Shown: in pieces, positions 42,948 through 51,592 of the stretch
Numbering within the stretch: the first letter of the stretch is position 1
How the letters are laid out: every line of letters begins with the position of its first letter
Source: Pseudomonadota bacterium
GTDB taxonomy: Bacteria > Pseudomonadota > Alphaproteobacteria > Rhizobiales > Rhizobiaceae
DNA length: 64,000 bases
Direction of reading: 5' to 3'
Assembly: GCA_023451735.1 (NCBI GenBank)
Contig: JAEXYH010000011.1
Location: forward strand, 9,889-73,888
The notes under the pieces: model-generated
The model's input: only the letters and a program-made list of their open reading frames with translations
The model's database searches: none
What the model was told of the DNA's origin: nothing
Made by a program: the position numbers and the translations under genes

Positions 42948-44042
42948 ATGCGTTCCCTGCGTCTCGATCTCGCCGTCCTGCTGTCGGTAGCGGCCCTTGG
43001 ATATGTTGCCCCGGCAACAATGGTCTCGGCCGCGACCATCGGTGTCGTTGCGCCTAAAACCGGGCCTTACGCCCTGCTCGGCCTGCAGGTTTTCGAAGGT
43101 GCCCGCGCCGCCGCTCAAGTCACTGGCGACAGACTTGTCGAAATCGATGAGACCTGCAACGAACCCGGCGGCGGCGACGCCGCCAGAGCGCTTGCCGATG
43201 CCAAGGCCTCGATCGCGATCGGCTTTTTATGCGTCGAGACGCTGACCTCTGCCATGCCGGCGCTCGCGGCCAGCAAAATTCCGGCCGTTACAATCTCCGT
43301 CCGCTCCCGCATTCTCATGGAAGATGCCCTGCGCAACCAATGGCCGCTTTTCCGCATGGCACCGTCAGAATCCGCCGAAGCCGAAAAGATCGCCGCAGTG
43401 ATCGTCGAGCGCTGGAAAGCCGAGCCGATTGCCTTCGTGGACGACGGCACAATTTATGGCCGTGAACTCGTCAGCGCCGTCCGCCAGCAACTTGAGCCGC
43501 TCGGCATCGCGCCGGTCTTTACCGATACGCTTAGGCCAGGTCAGGAGCAGCAGATCGCCCTCATCCGGCGCCTGCAGAAAGCCGGTGCCACCCATGTGCT
43601 GATCGGCGCGGACCGCAACGACGTTTCCATCATCGCCCGCGATGCCTTAAGCGAAGGTATCCCGTTGACGGTCCTCGGCGGCGATGTGATGAAGGCCGCC
43701 AATCGCCCGGTTGCACTTCGCGACGGCACGCTCGCGGTCACCCTGCCCCCCTATCAGTCGCTCCAGACGGCATCGGAGGCCACCGCATCGCTGAAAAGCA
43801 GACAGATAGAACCCGAAGGCAATGTGCTCCCCGGTTATGCAGCAACGCAACTGGCTGCCCAGGCTACGGCATCCGCCGGCACCGATCCGGCAAAACTCCT
43901 GTCCACCCTGAAGAACCAGAGCTTCCAGACCGCAATCGGAGAGATCCGGTTCGCCGCAGGCCACGACCTTGCGGACAATCCGTACCGCCTGCTGGAATGG
44001 CGCGGCAACGGGTTCGTCGCCCCTCCCGCTGCAACTGAGTAA
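42948..44042 (+). CDS. Periplasmic binding protein, branched-chain amino acid/amide type
   Basis: A 364-residue type I binding protein (Peripla_BP_6 class). The start is the ATG of MRSLRLDLAVLLSVA with AAGGAAAA 4-11 bp upstream; the track frame begins in the control region. The signal peptide ends near VSA|ATIGVVAP. Typical features are GPYALLGLQVFEGARAAAQ, a Cys pair (CNEPGGG, IGFLCVET) and AFVDDGTIYGRELVSAVRQQ. There is no permease or ATPase next to it, so it is an orphan or has a non-transport role such as ligand sensing with the divergent XdhC trio. Ligand unknown. Confidence 0.9.
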   Translation: MRSLRLDLAVLLSVAALGYVAPATMVSAATIGVVAPKTGPYALLGLQVFEGARAAAQVTGDRLVEIDETCNEPGGGDAARALADAKASIAIGFLCVETLTSAMPALAASKIPAVTISVRSRILMEDALRNQWPLFRMAPSESAEAEKIAAVIVERWKAEPIAFVDDGTIYGRELVSAVRQQLEPLGIAPVFTDTLRPGQEQQIALIRRLQKAGATHVLIGADRNDVSIIARDALSEGIPLTVLGGDVMKAANRPVALRDGTLAVTLPPYQSLQTASEATASLKSRQIEPEGNVLPGYAATQLAAQATASAGTDPAKLLSTLKNQSFQTAIGEIRFAAGHDLADNPYRLLEWRGNGFVAPPAATE

Positions 44043-44098
44043 CGATTGCGGCAGACGCCCTGGAATGCTAGTCGGCAGACGACACAGGAGATCCGCCC

Positions 44099-44779
44099 AT
44101 GACCGTAACGACCCCGTTGCCGCTTCGCATTGCCCCCTCCATTCTCGCCTCTGATTTTTCGAAACTGGGCCAGGAGGTCGCCGATGTCATCGAGGCTGGC
44201 GCGGACTGGGTTCATCTGGATGTCATGGACGGCCATTTCGTCCCAAACATTTCCTTCGGTCCGGATGTCATCAAGTCGCTGCGCCGCTATACCGACGCCT
44301 TTTTCGACTGCCACCTGATGATCGCGCCGGCTGATCCCTATCTCGAAGCCTTCGCCAAGGCCGGCTGCGACGGCATCACCGTTCACGCAGAAGCCGGCCC
44401 GCATCTTCACCGTTCGCTGCAGACGATCCGCTCGCTGGGCAAGAAGGTCGGCGTCACGCTCAATCCCGCAACCCCGGCCTCTGTCCTCGAAAATGTTCTC
44501 GACGACGTCGACCTGATCCTCGTCATGAGCGTCAATCCCGGTTTCGGCGGGCAGAGCTTCATCCCTTCCGCACTCGACAAGATCGCTGCCATCAAGTCCC
44601 TGATCGGTGACCGCCCGATCGAGATCGAAGTCGATGGCGGCATCACGCCGACAACCATCGGCGCGGCCCGGAAGGCCGGCGCAAACGTCTTCGTTGCCGG
44701 ATCGGCAGTCTACAAGGGCGGATCCAAGGATGCCTATCGCGACAACATTTCGGCGCTTGTAAAGGCCGCCGAGGGCTGA
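44099..44779 (+). CDS. rpe: Ribulose-phosphate 3-epimerase
   Basis: A 226-residue TIM-barrel enzyme that interconverts ribulose-5-phosphate and xylulose-5-phosphate in the pentose phosphate and Calvin pathways. All signatures are intact: IAPSILASDFSKLGQEV, HLDVMDGHFVPNISFGPDVI (metal-binding His/Asp), CHLMIAPADPYLEAFAKAG, LVMSVNPGFGGQSFIPSALD and IEVDGGITPTTIGAARKAGA with FVAGSAVYKG. A good AGGAG ribosome site lies 9 bp upstream of the ATG. It sits between an orphan binding protein and purB, probably as its own unit, 96 bp before purB on the same strand. Confidence 0.98.
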   Translation: MTVTTPLPLRIAPSILASDFSKLGQEVADVIEAGADWVHLDVMDGHFVPNISFGPDVIKSLRRYTDAFFDCHLMIAPADPYLEAFAKAGCDGITVHAEAGPHLHRSLQTIRSLGKKVGVTLNPATPASVLENVLDDVDLILVMSVNPGFGGQSFIPSALDKIAAIKSLIGDRPIEIEVDGGITPTTIGAARKAGANVFVAGSAVYKGGSKDAYRDNISALVKAAEG

Positions 44780-44875
44780 AAAGCCTTTGAGACTGACCAA
44801 AGCCCCAAAAAGATTGAGCTTTGCCATCGTTCTTGATAGAGCGGCGGCACCTGTCATTAAGCAAGCGAGCTGCCC

Positions 44876-46183
44876 ATGATCCCCCGTTATTCCCGACCGG
44901 AAATGGTCGCCATCTGGTCGCCGGAAACAAAGTTCCGTATCTGGTTCGAAATCGAGGCGCATGCCTGCGACGCGCTCGCCGCAATCGGCGTCATCCCGAA
45001 GTCGGCTGCCGAGACGATCTGGGAAAAGGGCGGCAAGGCTGAATTCGACGTTGCCCGCATCGACGAAATCGAAGCCGTCACCAAGCATGACGTCATCGCC
45101 TTCCTCACCCACCTGGCCGAATTCGTCGGTCCCGATTCACGCTTCATCCACCAGGGCATGACCTCGTCCGACGTTCTCGATACCACGTTCAACGTCCAGC
45201 TCGTGCGCGCCACCGACATCCTGCTGGCCGATATCGACCGCGTGCTTGCGGCCCTCAAGGCCCGCGCCTTCGAACACAAGGACACGGTCCGCATCGGCCG
45301 CAGCCACGGTATCCACGCCGAGCCGACCACGATGGGCCTGACCTTTGCCCGATTCTACGCCGAGATGGACCGCAACAAGACACGTCTTCTCGAAGCCCGC
45401 GAGGAAATCGCCACCTGCGCAATTTCCGGCGCTGTCGGCACGTTTGCCAATATCGACCCGCGCGTCGAGGAGCATGTTGCGGCCGCCCTCGGCCTGAAGC
45501 CCGAGCCGGTTTCCACCCAGGTCATCCCGCGTGACCGCCATGCCATGTATTTCGCCATCCTCGGCGTCATCGCCTCGTCGATCGAAAACGTCGCGATCGA
45601 AATCCGCCATATGCAGCGCACCGAAGTTCTGGAAGCGGAAGAATTCTTCTCGCCGGGCCAGAAGGGCTCGTCGGCCATGCCGCACAAGCGCAACCCGGTC
45701 CTCACCGAAAACCTCACCGGCCTGTCGCGCCTAGTGCGCATGTCGGTCGTGCCTGCCATGGAAAACGTTGCCCTCTGGCACGAGCGTGACATCAGCCATT
45801 CGAGCGTCGAGCGCGCCATCGGTCCTGACACGACCGTCACCCTTGACTTCGCGCTGAACCGCCTCGCCGGCGTCATCGAGAAGCTGGTCATCTATCCTGA
45901 TAACATGTTGAAAAACATGAACAAGTTCAAGGGTCTGGTGATGAGCCAGCGGGTTCTTCTGGCCCTCACCCAGGCCGGTGTTTCCCGTGAGGATGCCTAT
46001 CGCCTCGTACAGCGCAACGCGATGAAGGTCTGGGAACGCGGCGCTGATTTCCTGGAAGAACTGCTCGCCGACGAGGAAGTGCGTGCCGCGCTTTCGGAAG
46101 AAGAGATCCGCGAAAAGTTCGATCTCGGTTATCATACCAAGCACGTCGACACGATCTTTGCTCGTGTCTTCGGCGACGCTTGA
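44876..46183 (+). CDS. purB: Adenylosuccinate lyase
   Basis: A 435-residue fumarase/aspartase-superfamily enzyme that releases fumarate from SAICAR and adenylosuccinate in purine synthesis. The active-site regions are intact: FIHQGMTSSDVLDTTFNVQL, RIGRSHGIHAEPTTMGLTFA, and the signature GSSAMPHKRNP with the catalytic serine loop. The C-terminal domain has LDFALNRLAGVIEKLVIYPD. Length is typical of the short alphaproteobacterial form. It starts a purine block with purC 3.2 kb further on, separated by an RBBP9-type hydrolase, a diguanylate cyclase and the zeta inhibitor. Confidence 0.98.
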   Translation: MIPRYSRPEMVAIWSPETKFRIWFEIEAHACDALAAIGVIPKSAAETIWEKGGKAEFDVARIDEIEAVTKHDVIAFLTHLAEFVGPDSRFIHQGMTSSDVLDTTFNVQLVRATDILLADIDRVLAALKARAFEHKDTVRIGRSHGIHAEPTTMGLTFARFYAEMDRNKTRLLEAREEIATCAISGAVGTFANIDPRVEEHVAAALGLKPEPVSTQVIPRDRHAMYFAILGVIASSIENVAIEIRHMQRTEVLEAEEFFSPGQKGSSAMPHKRNPVLTENLTGLSRLVRMSVVPAMENVALWHERDISHSSVERAIGPDTTVTLDFALNRLAGVIEKLVIYPDNMLKNMNKFKGLVMSQRVLLALTQAGVSREDAYRLVQRNAMKVWERGADFLEELLADEEVRAALSEEEIREKFDLGYHTKHVDTIFARVFGDA

Positions 46184-46214
46184 TATCGCAGCAACACGAA
46201 CCCAGATAGGCGGC

Positions 46215-46769
46215 ATGAAAGCGTCAGAAGCCGATATCCTCATCATTCCCGGTTACACCAATTCCGGACCCGACCACTGGCAGACCCGTTGGGAGCAGAA
46301 GCTCACGACGGCCCGCCGGGTGGAGCAGGCGGAATGGTCGAAGCCGGTGAAGGAAGATTGGGTCCAGCGTCTCGTCGAGGAGGTCAACGCCTCGACGAAG
46401 CCTGTCGTGCTGGTCGCCCATTCGCTCGGCGTGCCGACGGCGATCCATGCGATCCCGCATTTCAAAAAGCCGGTCGCAGGCGCCTTTTTCGTTGCGCCGC
46501 CGGATGTACAGAACCCCAAGATCAGGCCAAAGCACCTGATGACCTTCGGCCCCTACCCACGCGATCCGCTCCCCTTCCCGACCCTGACCGTCGCCAGCCG
46601 TAACGACCCGTTCGGCTCCTATGATCACGCCGGCGACATCACCAATGCCTGGGGCTCTTTGCTCGTCGATGCGGGTGAATCGGGCCATATCAATGCCGAG
46701 TCGGGACACGGCCCATGGCCGGAGGGAACGATGGTCTTCGCCCAGTTCCTGAGCCGGCTGAAAGCCTGA
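46215..46769 (+). CDS. RBBP9/YdeN family serine hydrolase
   Basis: A 184-residue alpha/beta-hydrolase; start at the ATG of MKASEADILIIPGYTNSG, 31 bp after purB. The family opening IIPGYTNSGPDHWQTRWEQ, the nucleophile elbow VLVAHSLGVPTAI (AHSLG), the loop FFVAPPDVQNP, and ASRNDPFGS plus a C-terminal SGHINAESGHGPWPEG carrying the catalytic histidine are all present, so unlike the hydrolase beside the RND pump it should be active. Homologues hydrolyse small esters; the physiological substrate is unknown. It may be cotranscribed with purB. Confidence 0.92.
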   Translation: MKASEADILIIPGYTNSGPDHWQTRWEQKLTTARRVEQAEWSKPVKEDWVQRLVEEVNASTKPVVLVAHSLGVPTAIHAIPHFKKPVAGAFFVAPPDVQNPKIRPKHLMTFGPYPRDPLPFPTLTVASRNDPFGSYDHAGDITNAWGSLLVDAGESGHINAESGHGPWPEGTMVFAQFLSRLKA

Positions 46770-46889
46770 ACCCGGCGGCGCCGGCTTATACAACCCGACG
46801 TGGTCATCTCGTTTTCGACAGACAATCTTAAGGCTGCTTTAATTCGGATCCACTAACATTCGACAATTCCTGCGAATGTAGGCGATCCG

Positions 46890-48644
46890 ATGTCATCCAA
46901 ACCAGTCTTATGCGCAGGCCCATCGATACCACCTCCCCGAGACATAGGCTTGTTGGCCGGCATCTTTGATGCCGTTCCTTTCGCCATCGCGCTGATCGAT
47001 CCGCAAGGGCGGCTATATCATGCAAACCAGGCCTTCCGGGCAAACTGGACCCCATCCGAACCGGAGTTCTTTACCGATCTGATTCACGCGGATGACCGGA
47101 CGAATTTTCTCGTTGAGCTTCAACGCTGTCAGAACGGCCCCGACGGACAGCTCGAATTGCGCCTGCCGCAACCGGGCGGGATGTTGCGATGGGCACAGGT
47201 AAACCTTTCGCAAGCGTCCGCAGGACCGGAAACATCGGTCATGATCGCGGCGTCGTTCTCGGACATCACCGCATTGAAGAGAAAACTTGCGGATCTCGAA
47301 ATCTGGGAAAGTCGGTGGAACAAGGCGCTTGTCGGATCATCGACCGGCGTCTGGGACCATGACTGGAAACGCGGCGAGAAATACTACTCGCCGACGTGGC
47401 GCCGGATCCGAGGCATGTCCGAGGACGATGCCCTTCCCGAAAGCACCGAGGCATGGCTCGATCTCCTCCATCCGGATGATCGGGATCATGTAATCCACTG
47501 CATCGAACGGCAGAATGAAGGCGATCCGGACTATACGGTGTTTGAATATCGCGAGCGCCACAAGGACGGCCATTGGGTCTGGATCGAGTGCCGCGGCGAT
47601 TGCGTGGAATGGGATGCGAACGGCAGGCCGACACGCATCGTCGGGACAGACACGGATATCACGGCCCGAAAACAGGCCGAGGAAGCCACTGCCCGCATGG
47701 CGAGACGCCTGGACATGGCGCTGGAGATATCGGGGGTCGGCACATACGAATGCGACCTGACTACTGGCATCGTCGACTGGGATGAACGCATGTACCGCAT
47801 CTACGGCGTCGGCCGGCGCGAGCATGTCCGGGTCGGCGGCTTGTGGGAGAGCCTTCTCCATCCCGACGACGCCGGGCGCGTGTTGAAGAACGTCGAAGCG
47901 CACATGGAGAGCGGCAACCGTTTTTCGGACCAGTACCGCGTCGTTCTCAGGGATGGTTCGGATCGCGTCATCCGCGCGCGCACGATGACCTTCCTGGACG
48001 GAAACGGCCACCGGATGACGGTCGGCGCAAACTGGGATGTCACCGAGGATGTCGGCCTGCACCGTGAACTCGAACGCGCCAAGGTTCTGGCGGAAGCCCG
48101 GAATAGCGAGCTGGAAGCCGCCAAGGACCGGATCGAGCACAGCGCCATGCACGATTACCTCACCGAACTTCCCAATCGGCGTTATCTCGACGAAGTCCTC
48201 GACCGCATGGCTGCCGAATGCGGCAACGGCGAAACAGGCATCGCCATTCTCCACGTTGATCTCGACCGCTTCAAGCAGATCAACGACAGGCTCGGTCATG
48301 ACGCCGGGGATGCTATGCTGCTCCATACCGCCCGCACACTGCGCACGACCTTGAGCAAGGAAGATTTCATCGCCCGCGTCGGCGGCGACGAGTTTGTCGT
48401 CGTCTCGCGGCTCGGCGGCTTCAGGGAACCGCCTTCCGCCGTCGCAATCCGCATGATCGACGCCTTGCGCAAGCCCATGATCTACGAAGGACGTCATTGC
48501 CGCGTCGGGGCAAGCATAGGAATTGCATCCGGATACGGGGACGCCATCGACGTACGCCAACTGCTGCGGAATTCCGACATCGCCCTTTACGAAGCCAAGC
48601 GCCAGGGACGAAACCGTTACGTCTGTATCCAACCGGCAGACTGA
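46890..48644 (+). CDS. PAS-containing GGDEF diguanylate cyclase
   Basis: A 584-residue cytoplasmic signalling protein with no membrane helix. There are three PAS domains (about 20-130, 140-270 with WDHDWKRGEKYYSPTWRRIR, and 275-400 with YECDLTTGIVDWDERMYRIY), a short coiled coil at ~405-425, and a C-terminal GGDEF domain (430-584). The active site is complete (VGGDEFVVVSR, residues ~497-507; DLDRFKQINDRLGHDAGD; SIGIASGY). The inhibitory I-site RxxD is absent: the residues before GGDEF read SKED. It should make c-di-GMP without product inhibition. Transcribed alone. Confidence 0.94.
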   Translation: MSSKPVLCAGPSIPPPRDIGLLAGIFDAVPFAIALIDPQGRLYHANQAFRANWTPSEPEFFTDLIHADDRTNFLVELQRCQNGPDGQLELRLPQPGGMLRWAQVNLSQASAGPETSVMIAASFSDITALKRKLADLEIWESRWNKALVGSSTGVWDHDWKRGEKYYSPTWRRIRGMSEDDALPESTEAWLDLLHPDDRDHVIHCIERQNEGDPDYTVFEYRERHKDGHWVWIECRGDCVEWDANGRPTRIVGTDTDITARKQAEEATARMARRLDMALEISGVGTYECDLTTGIVDWDERMYRIYGVGRREHVRVGGLWESLLHPDDAGRVLKNVEAHMESGNRFSDQYRVVLRDGSDRVIRARTMTFLDGNGHRMTVGANWDVTEDVGLHRELERAKVLAEARNSELEAAKDRIEHSAMHDYLTELPNRRYLDEVLDRMAAECGNGETGIAILHVDLDRFKQINDRLGHDAGDAMLLHTARTLRTTLSKEDFIARVGGDEFVVVSRLGGFREPPSAVAIRMIDALRKPMIYEGRHCRVGASIGIASGYGDAIDVRQLLRNSDIALYEAKRQGRNRYVCIQPAD

Positions 48645-48666
48645 CACGGAAACAGGGGGAACAGTC

Positions 48667-48981
48667 CTATTGGTTCTCCACCTGCCAGGAAGCTTCGGTC
48701 AGCAGATCCAGCATCTTCGTGCGGATTTCGATATCCGACACGACAACTCCGGCAGCATCGAAATCCTGCCTCAGCTTGCGAAAAACATCCTCATGGCCGG
48801 CTTCCGCGAAATCCGCGATGACCACTTCTTTCGCATAGGCATCCCGGTCCGGTTTCCCGAGCAGATCTGCTGCCCACAATCCCGCGAGTTTGTTGCGCCG
48901 GGAAAGTGCCCTGAACTTAAGCTCCTCGTCGTGCGCGAACTTGTTTTCGAACGCCTCTTCCCGATCGCTCATGCCACTCAT
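48667..48981 (-). CDS. DUF1476 family protein, F1-ATPase zeta-type inhibitor
   Basis: A 104-residue protein; the start ATG (MSGMSDREEAFENKFA) has GGGAGGAAA 3-11 bp upstream and is preferred over the ATG 9 bp later. It matches the alphaproteobacterial DUF1476 family, whose Paracoccus member is the zeta subunit that blocks rotation of F1-ATPase: an N-terminal inhibitory stretch (MSDREEAFENKFAHDEELKF), then KLAGLWAADLLGKPDRDAYA and FAEAGHEDVFRKLRQDFDAA. It is expected to bind the catalytic F1 head and prevent ATP hydrolysis. Convergent with the cyclase gene. Confidence 0.92.
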   Translation of the reverse strand: MSGMSDREEAFENKFAHDEELKFRALSRRNKLAGLWAADLLGKPDRDAYAKEVVIADFAEAGHEDVFRKLRQDFDAAGVVVSDIEIRTKMLDLLTEASWQVENQ

Positions 48982-49351
48982 GTTTTCCTCCCATGAAAAC
49001 ATTAGAATAATTAGATAAGCCTGTTCGCCGCTTTTGCAATCTGCTCATTGCGATCCGGCTTCACCTATCCGACAGGGACGCGGGCAAAGACACCGGAGGT
49101 GCAGCTCCGCCTGATTGTGGCCGCTATGGAAAGATAGGGCTCAGAACCTATCTGTCGTGGAAAGTCTCCGGCATCGAAAAAAAGTCGGTCAAACCGATAT
49201 AGTCTGGTCGTACTGATTCTTCGCATGCCGAATACCGGGCAAATCGCTTGCCTGCAGACGCCCGCATTGTGAAAACGAAACTTTTCCGATATGGGACCGC
49301 TTCAAATATGATCGCAGCCGCTCCGGCCGCCTACAACGAGATAAGAATACC
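48982..49351. other. 370-bp intergenic region between the zeta inhibitor and purC
   Basis: No supported gene. It holds the divergent promoters of the zeta-type gene and of the purC operon. A small hairpin gatagg/cctatc (49133-49153) is visible; no purine riboswitch or known leader was recognised. Confidence 0.6.
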
Positions 49352-50116
49352 ATGAATCGTCGCCGCCGTATTTACGAGGGCAAGGCCAAGATCCTTTACG
49401 AAGGCCCAGAGCCGGGCACGCTGATCCAGTTCTTCAAGGACGACGCCACCGCCTTCAACAAGAAGAAGCATGATGTCATCGACGGCAAGGGCGTGCTTAA
49501 CAACCGCATCTCCGAATACCTGTTCACCCAACTGAACAAGATCGGCATCCCGACCCATTTCATCCGCCGGATGAACATGCGCGAGCAGCTGATCAAGGAA
49601 GTGGAGATGATCCCGCTCGAGATCGTCGTGCGCAATGTCGCCGCCGGATCGCTGTCGGAACGCCTTGGCATCGAGGAAGGCACAGTCCTGCCCCGCTCGA
49701 TCATCGAATTCTACTACAAATCCGATCAGCTCGCCGATCCGATGGTCTCCGAAGAGCACATCACCGCTTTCGGCTGGGCCAATCCGGCCGAACTGGATGA
49801 CGTCATGGCGCTCGCCATCCGCGTGAACGACTTCCTGACCGGCCTCTTCCTCGGCGTCGGCATCCAGCTCGTCGATTTCAAGATCGAATGCGGCCGCCTT
49901 TACGAAGGCGACATGATGCGCATCATCCTCGCCGACGAGATCTCGCCCGACAGCTGCCGTCTGTGGGACATCGAGACGAAGGAAAAGATGGACAAGGATC
50001 GTTTCCGCCGCGACCTGGGTGGTCTGGTCGAAGCCTATTCCGAAGTCGCCCGCCGCCTCGGCATCATCAATGAAAACGAGCCGATCCGCGGAACGGGTCC
50101 GGTTCTGGTCAAGTAA
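49352..50116 (+). CDS. purC: Phosphoribosylaminoimidazole-succinocarboxamide (SAICAR) synthase
   Basis: A 254-residue enzyme that joins aspartate to CAIR using ATP in purine synthesis. The fold signatures are present: RRRIYEGKAKILYEGPEPGT, DATAFNKKKHDVIDGKGVLN, IPLEIVVRNVAAGSLSERLG and the later LVDFKIECGRLYEG then ILADEISPDSCRLWD, which carry the ATP and Mg sites. First gene of a tight operon purC-purS-orf-orf-purQ with 16 bp before purS. The ATG has only a weak GAGATAAG site upstream. Confidence 0.98.
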   Translation: MNRRRRIYEGKAKILYEGPEPGTLIQFFKDDATAFNKKKHDVIDGKGVLNNRISEYLFTQLNKIGIPTHFIRRMNMREQLIKEVEMIPLEIVVRNVAAGSLSERLGIEEGTVLPRSIIEFYYKSDQLADPMVSEEHITAFGWANPAELDDVMALAIRVNDFLTGLFLGVGIQLVDFKIECGRLYEGDMMRIILADEISPDSCRLWDIETKEKMDKDRFRRDLGGLVEAYSEVARRLGIINENEPIRGTGPVLVK

Positions 50117-50132
50117 TCAGGGGTAATTTGCA

Positions 50133-50375
50133 GTGATCAAGGCACGCGTAACCGTCACGTTGAAGAACGGCGTTCTCGACCCTCAGGGCAAGGCCATCGA
50201 AGGGGCGCTCGGCAGCCTCGGTTTCGAAGGCGTTCACCAGGCCCGTCAGGGTAAGGTTTTCGACCTCGAACTGGACACCGCCGACAAGGCCAAGGCCGAG
50301 TCCGACCTGAAAGCCATGTGCGAAAAGCTTCTGGCTAACACTGTGATTGAGAACTACACTATCGCAATCGACTAG
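50133..50375 (+). CDS. purS: FGAM synthase subunit PurS
   Basis: An 80-residue protein starting at a GTG with AGGGGT about 10 bp upstream. It is the small structural subunit of the three-part formylglycinamidine synthase (PurS-PurQ-PurL) that carries ammonia or organises the complex in purine synthesis. The typical sequence is AREVTV-like KARVTVTLKNGVLDPQGKAI, ALGSLGFEGVHQARQGKVFD and LLANTVIENYTIAID. It lies directly after purC and is followed after 21 bp by two small coiled-coil genes before purQ. Confidence 0.97.
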   Translation: MIKARVTVTLKNGVLDPQGKAIEGALGSLGFEGVHQARQGKVFDLELDTADKAKAESDLKAMCEKLLANTVIENYTIAID

Positions 50376-50396
50376 AGGTTGCGGGAAACACGTGTC

Positions 50397-50603
50397 ATGC
50401 CTGAAGTGACAAGTGAAATGCTCTACGAAGAATTGCTGAAACTCGACGCACGTCTTGCCGAGAGCGAAGCGGCCTTTGATGAGCTTCTCGCTTTCATGAA
50501 AGACATGAACAGGGAATTCGCAGAAGAACGGGCAAAAACGGAAGCGCTGAAACGCAAACTGTTCAAGGATCGGTTTGACGCTCAAGGAGCTTTCGTTGGT
50601 TGA
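50397..50603 (+). CDS. Small coiled-coil protein within the pur operon
   Basis: A 68-residue hypothetical protein starting at the ATG of MPEVTSEMLYEELLKLDARL; a TTG 18 bp upstream is possible. It is almost entirely one amphipathic coiled coil (LLKLDARLAESEAAFDELLA, FMKDMNREFAEERAKTEAL) with a basic tail (KRKLFKDRF). No membrane segment, signal or known enzymatic motif. It lies 21 bp after purS and its stop overlaps the start of the next small coiled-coil gene, so it is made with the FGAM synthase subunits. Function unknown; the position suggests a structural or regulatory partner of that complex. Confidence 0.75.
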   Translation: MPEVTSEMLYEELLKLDARLAESEAAFDELLAFMKDMNREFAEERAKTEALKRKLFKDRFDAQGAFVG

Positions 50604-50853
50604 GGCGTCACAAGAACTTCTTCAAGAACTCTTGCGCCGGCTACATCAGCGGATTGACAAATCCGACCAGAAGGCTCGCGATCTGCGCAACGAACTGAAT
50701 GCCATGCGCCTGACCCTTCAGGCGCATCACAGCGACCTCAATAATCTCTACACGCTTCATCATCAGCACGATGAACGCCTCGACCGTATCGAAAACCGCC
50801 TGGAACTGCGGGAGTTCCAGGAAGCCCAAGCAAGGTTTGAACCACAGCCATGA
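50596..50853 (+). CDS. Second small coiled-coil protein within the pur operon
   Basis: An 85-residue hypothetical protein. The start is set at a TTG (MVEASQELLQELLRRLHQRI) because AAGGAG lies 7 bp upstream; a TTG 21 bp earlier exists but lacks one. It overlaps the stop of the preceding gene by 8 bp, and its own TGA overlaps the purQ ATG (ATGA), so all are translationally linked. The whole protein is a heptad-rich coiled coil (IDKSDQKARDLRNELNAMRL, LYTLHHQHDERLDRIENRLE). No domain recognised. With its neighbour it may form a heteromeric coiled coil. Confidence 0.72.
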   Translation: MVEASQELLQELLRRLHQRIDKSDQKARDLRNELNAMRLTLQAHHSDLNNLYTLHHQHDERLDRIENRLELREFQEAQARFEPQP

Positions 50854-51524
50854 AGTCAGCCGTCGTCCAGCTCCCAGGCCTCAACCGCGATCGCGACATG
50901 ATCGCCGCCCTCACCAAGATTTCCGGCAAGGCGCCGATCACCGTCTGGCAGACGGAAACGAGCATTCCCGATGACGTCGACCTGATCGTCATTCCGGGCG
51001 GCTTCTCCTATGGCGATTACCTGCGCTGCGGCGCGATCGCCGCCCGCATGCCGGTCATGCAGGCAATCAAGGAAAAGGCGGAAAAGGGCGTCAAGGTTTT
51101 GGGTGTCTGCAACGGTTTCCAGATCCTCGTCGAGGCAGGCCTGCTTCCCGGCGCGCTGATGATGAATTCTTCGCTGAAATTCGTCTGCAAGGAAGTGAAG
51201 CTCGAAGTCGTCAATGCCGAGACGGACTTCACCCGCGCCTATGAACAGGGACAGATCATCCGCTGCCCGGTCGCCCATCACGAAGGCAACTATTTCGTCG
51301 ACGCAGAGACGCTGAAGAGCATCAACGGCAATGGCCAGGTCGTCTTCCGTTACGCCGAAGGCACCAACCCGAATGGCGCGATCGAGGACATTGCCGGCGT
51401 CGTCAACGCCCGCGGCAACGTTCTCGGCATGATGCCGCATCCGGAAAACCTGATCGAAGCCGCCCATGGCGGCAGCGACGGCCGCGGCATTTTCGCCTCC
51501 GCGCTCGACGTCATCGCAGCCTGA
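50850..51524 (+). CDS. purQ: FGAM synthase glutaminase subunit PurQ
   Basis: A 224-residue class I glutamine amidotransferase that supplies ammonia from glutamine to PurL. Catalytic Cys87 is in LGVCNGFQIL, the oxyanion GG is in IPGGFSYGDYLRCGA, and the C-terminal HPENLIE supplies the His/Glu of the triad. Length and start MKSAVVQLPGLNRDRD are standard. The ATG overlaps the TGA of the small coiled-coil gene. purL is 2.6 kb downstream, so the FGAM synthase genes are not contiguous. A GC-rich hairpin (51535-51559) follows the stop. Confidence 0.98.
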   Translation: MKSAVVQLPGLNRDRDMIAALTKISGKAPITVWQTETSIPDDVDLIVIPGGFSYGDYLRCGAIAARMPVMQAIKEKAEKGVKVLGVCNGFQILVEAGLLPGALMMNSSLKFVCKEVKLEVVNAETDFTRAYEQGQIIRCPVAHHEGNYFVDAETLKSINGNGQVVFRYAEGTNPNGAIEDIAGVVNARGNVLGMMPHPENLIEAAHGGSDGRGIFASALDVIAA

Positions 51525-51592
51525 TCCTCATCCGGGCGCCGGCCAAGCCATCGGCGCCTGACCTCTCAGACAATCTCGGGAACGACCAGCAG

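Noticed and set aside
45885..45930. aacatgttg/aaaacatgaac hairpin inside purB
   Set aside because: It lies within a conserved coding region (YPDNMLKNMNKFKG) and is explained by the protein sequence.
47337..48647. 436-residue minus frame antisense to the diguanylate cyclase
   Set aside because: PAS and GGDEF motifs are on the + strand; the antisense has none.
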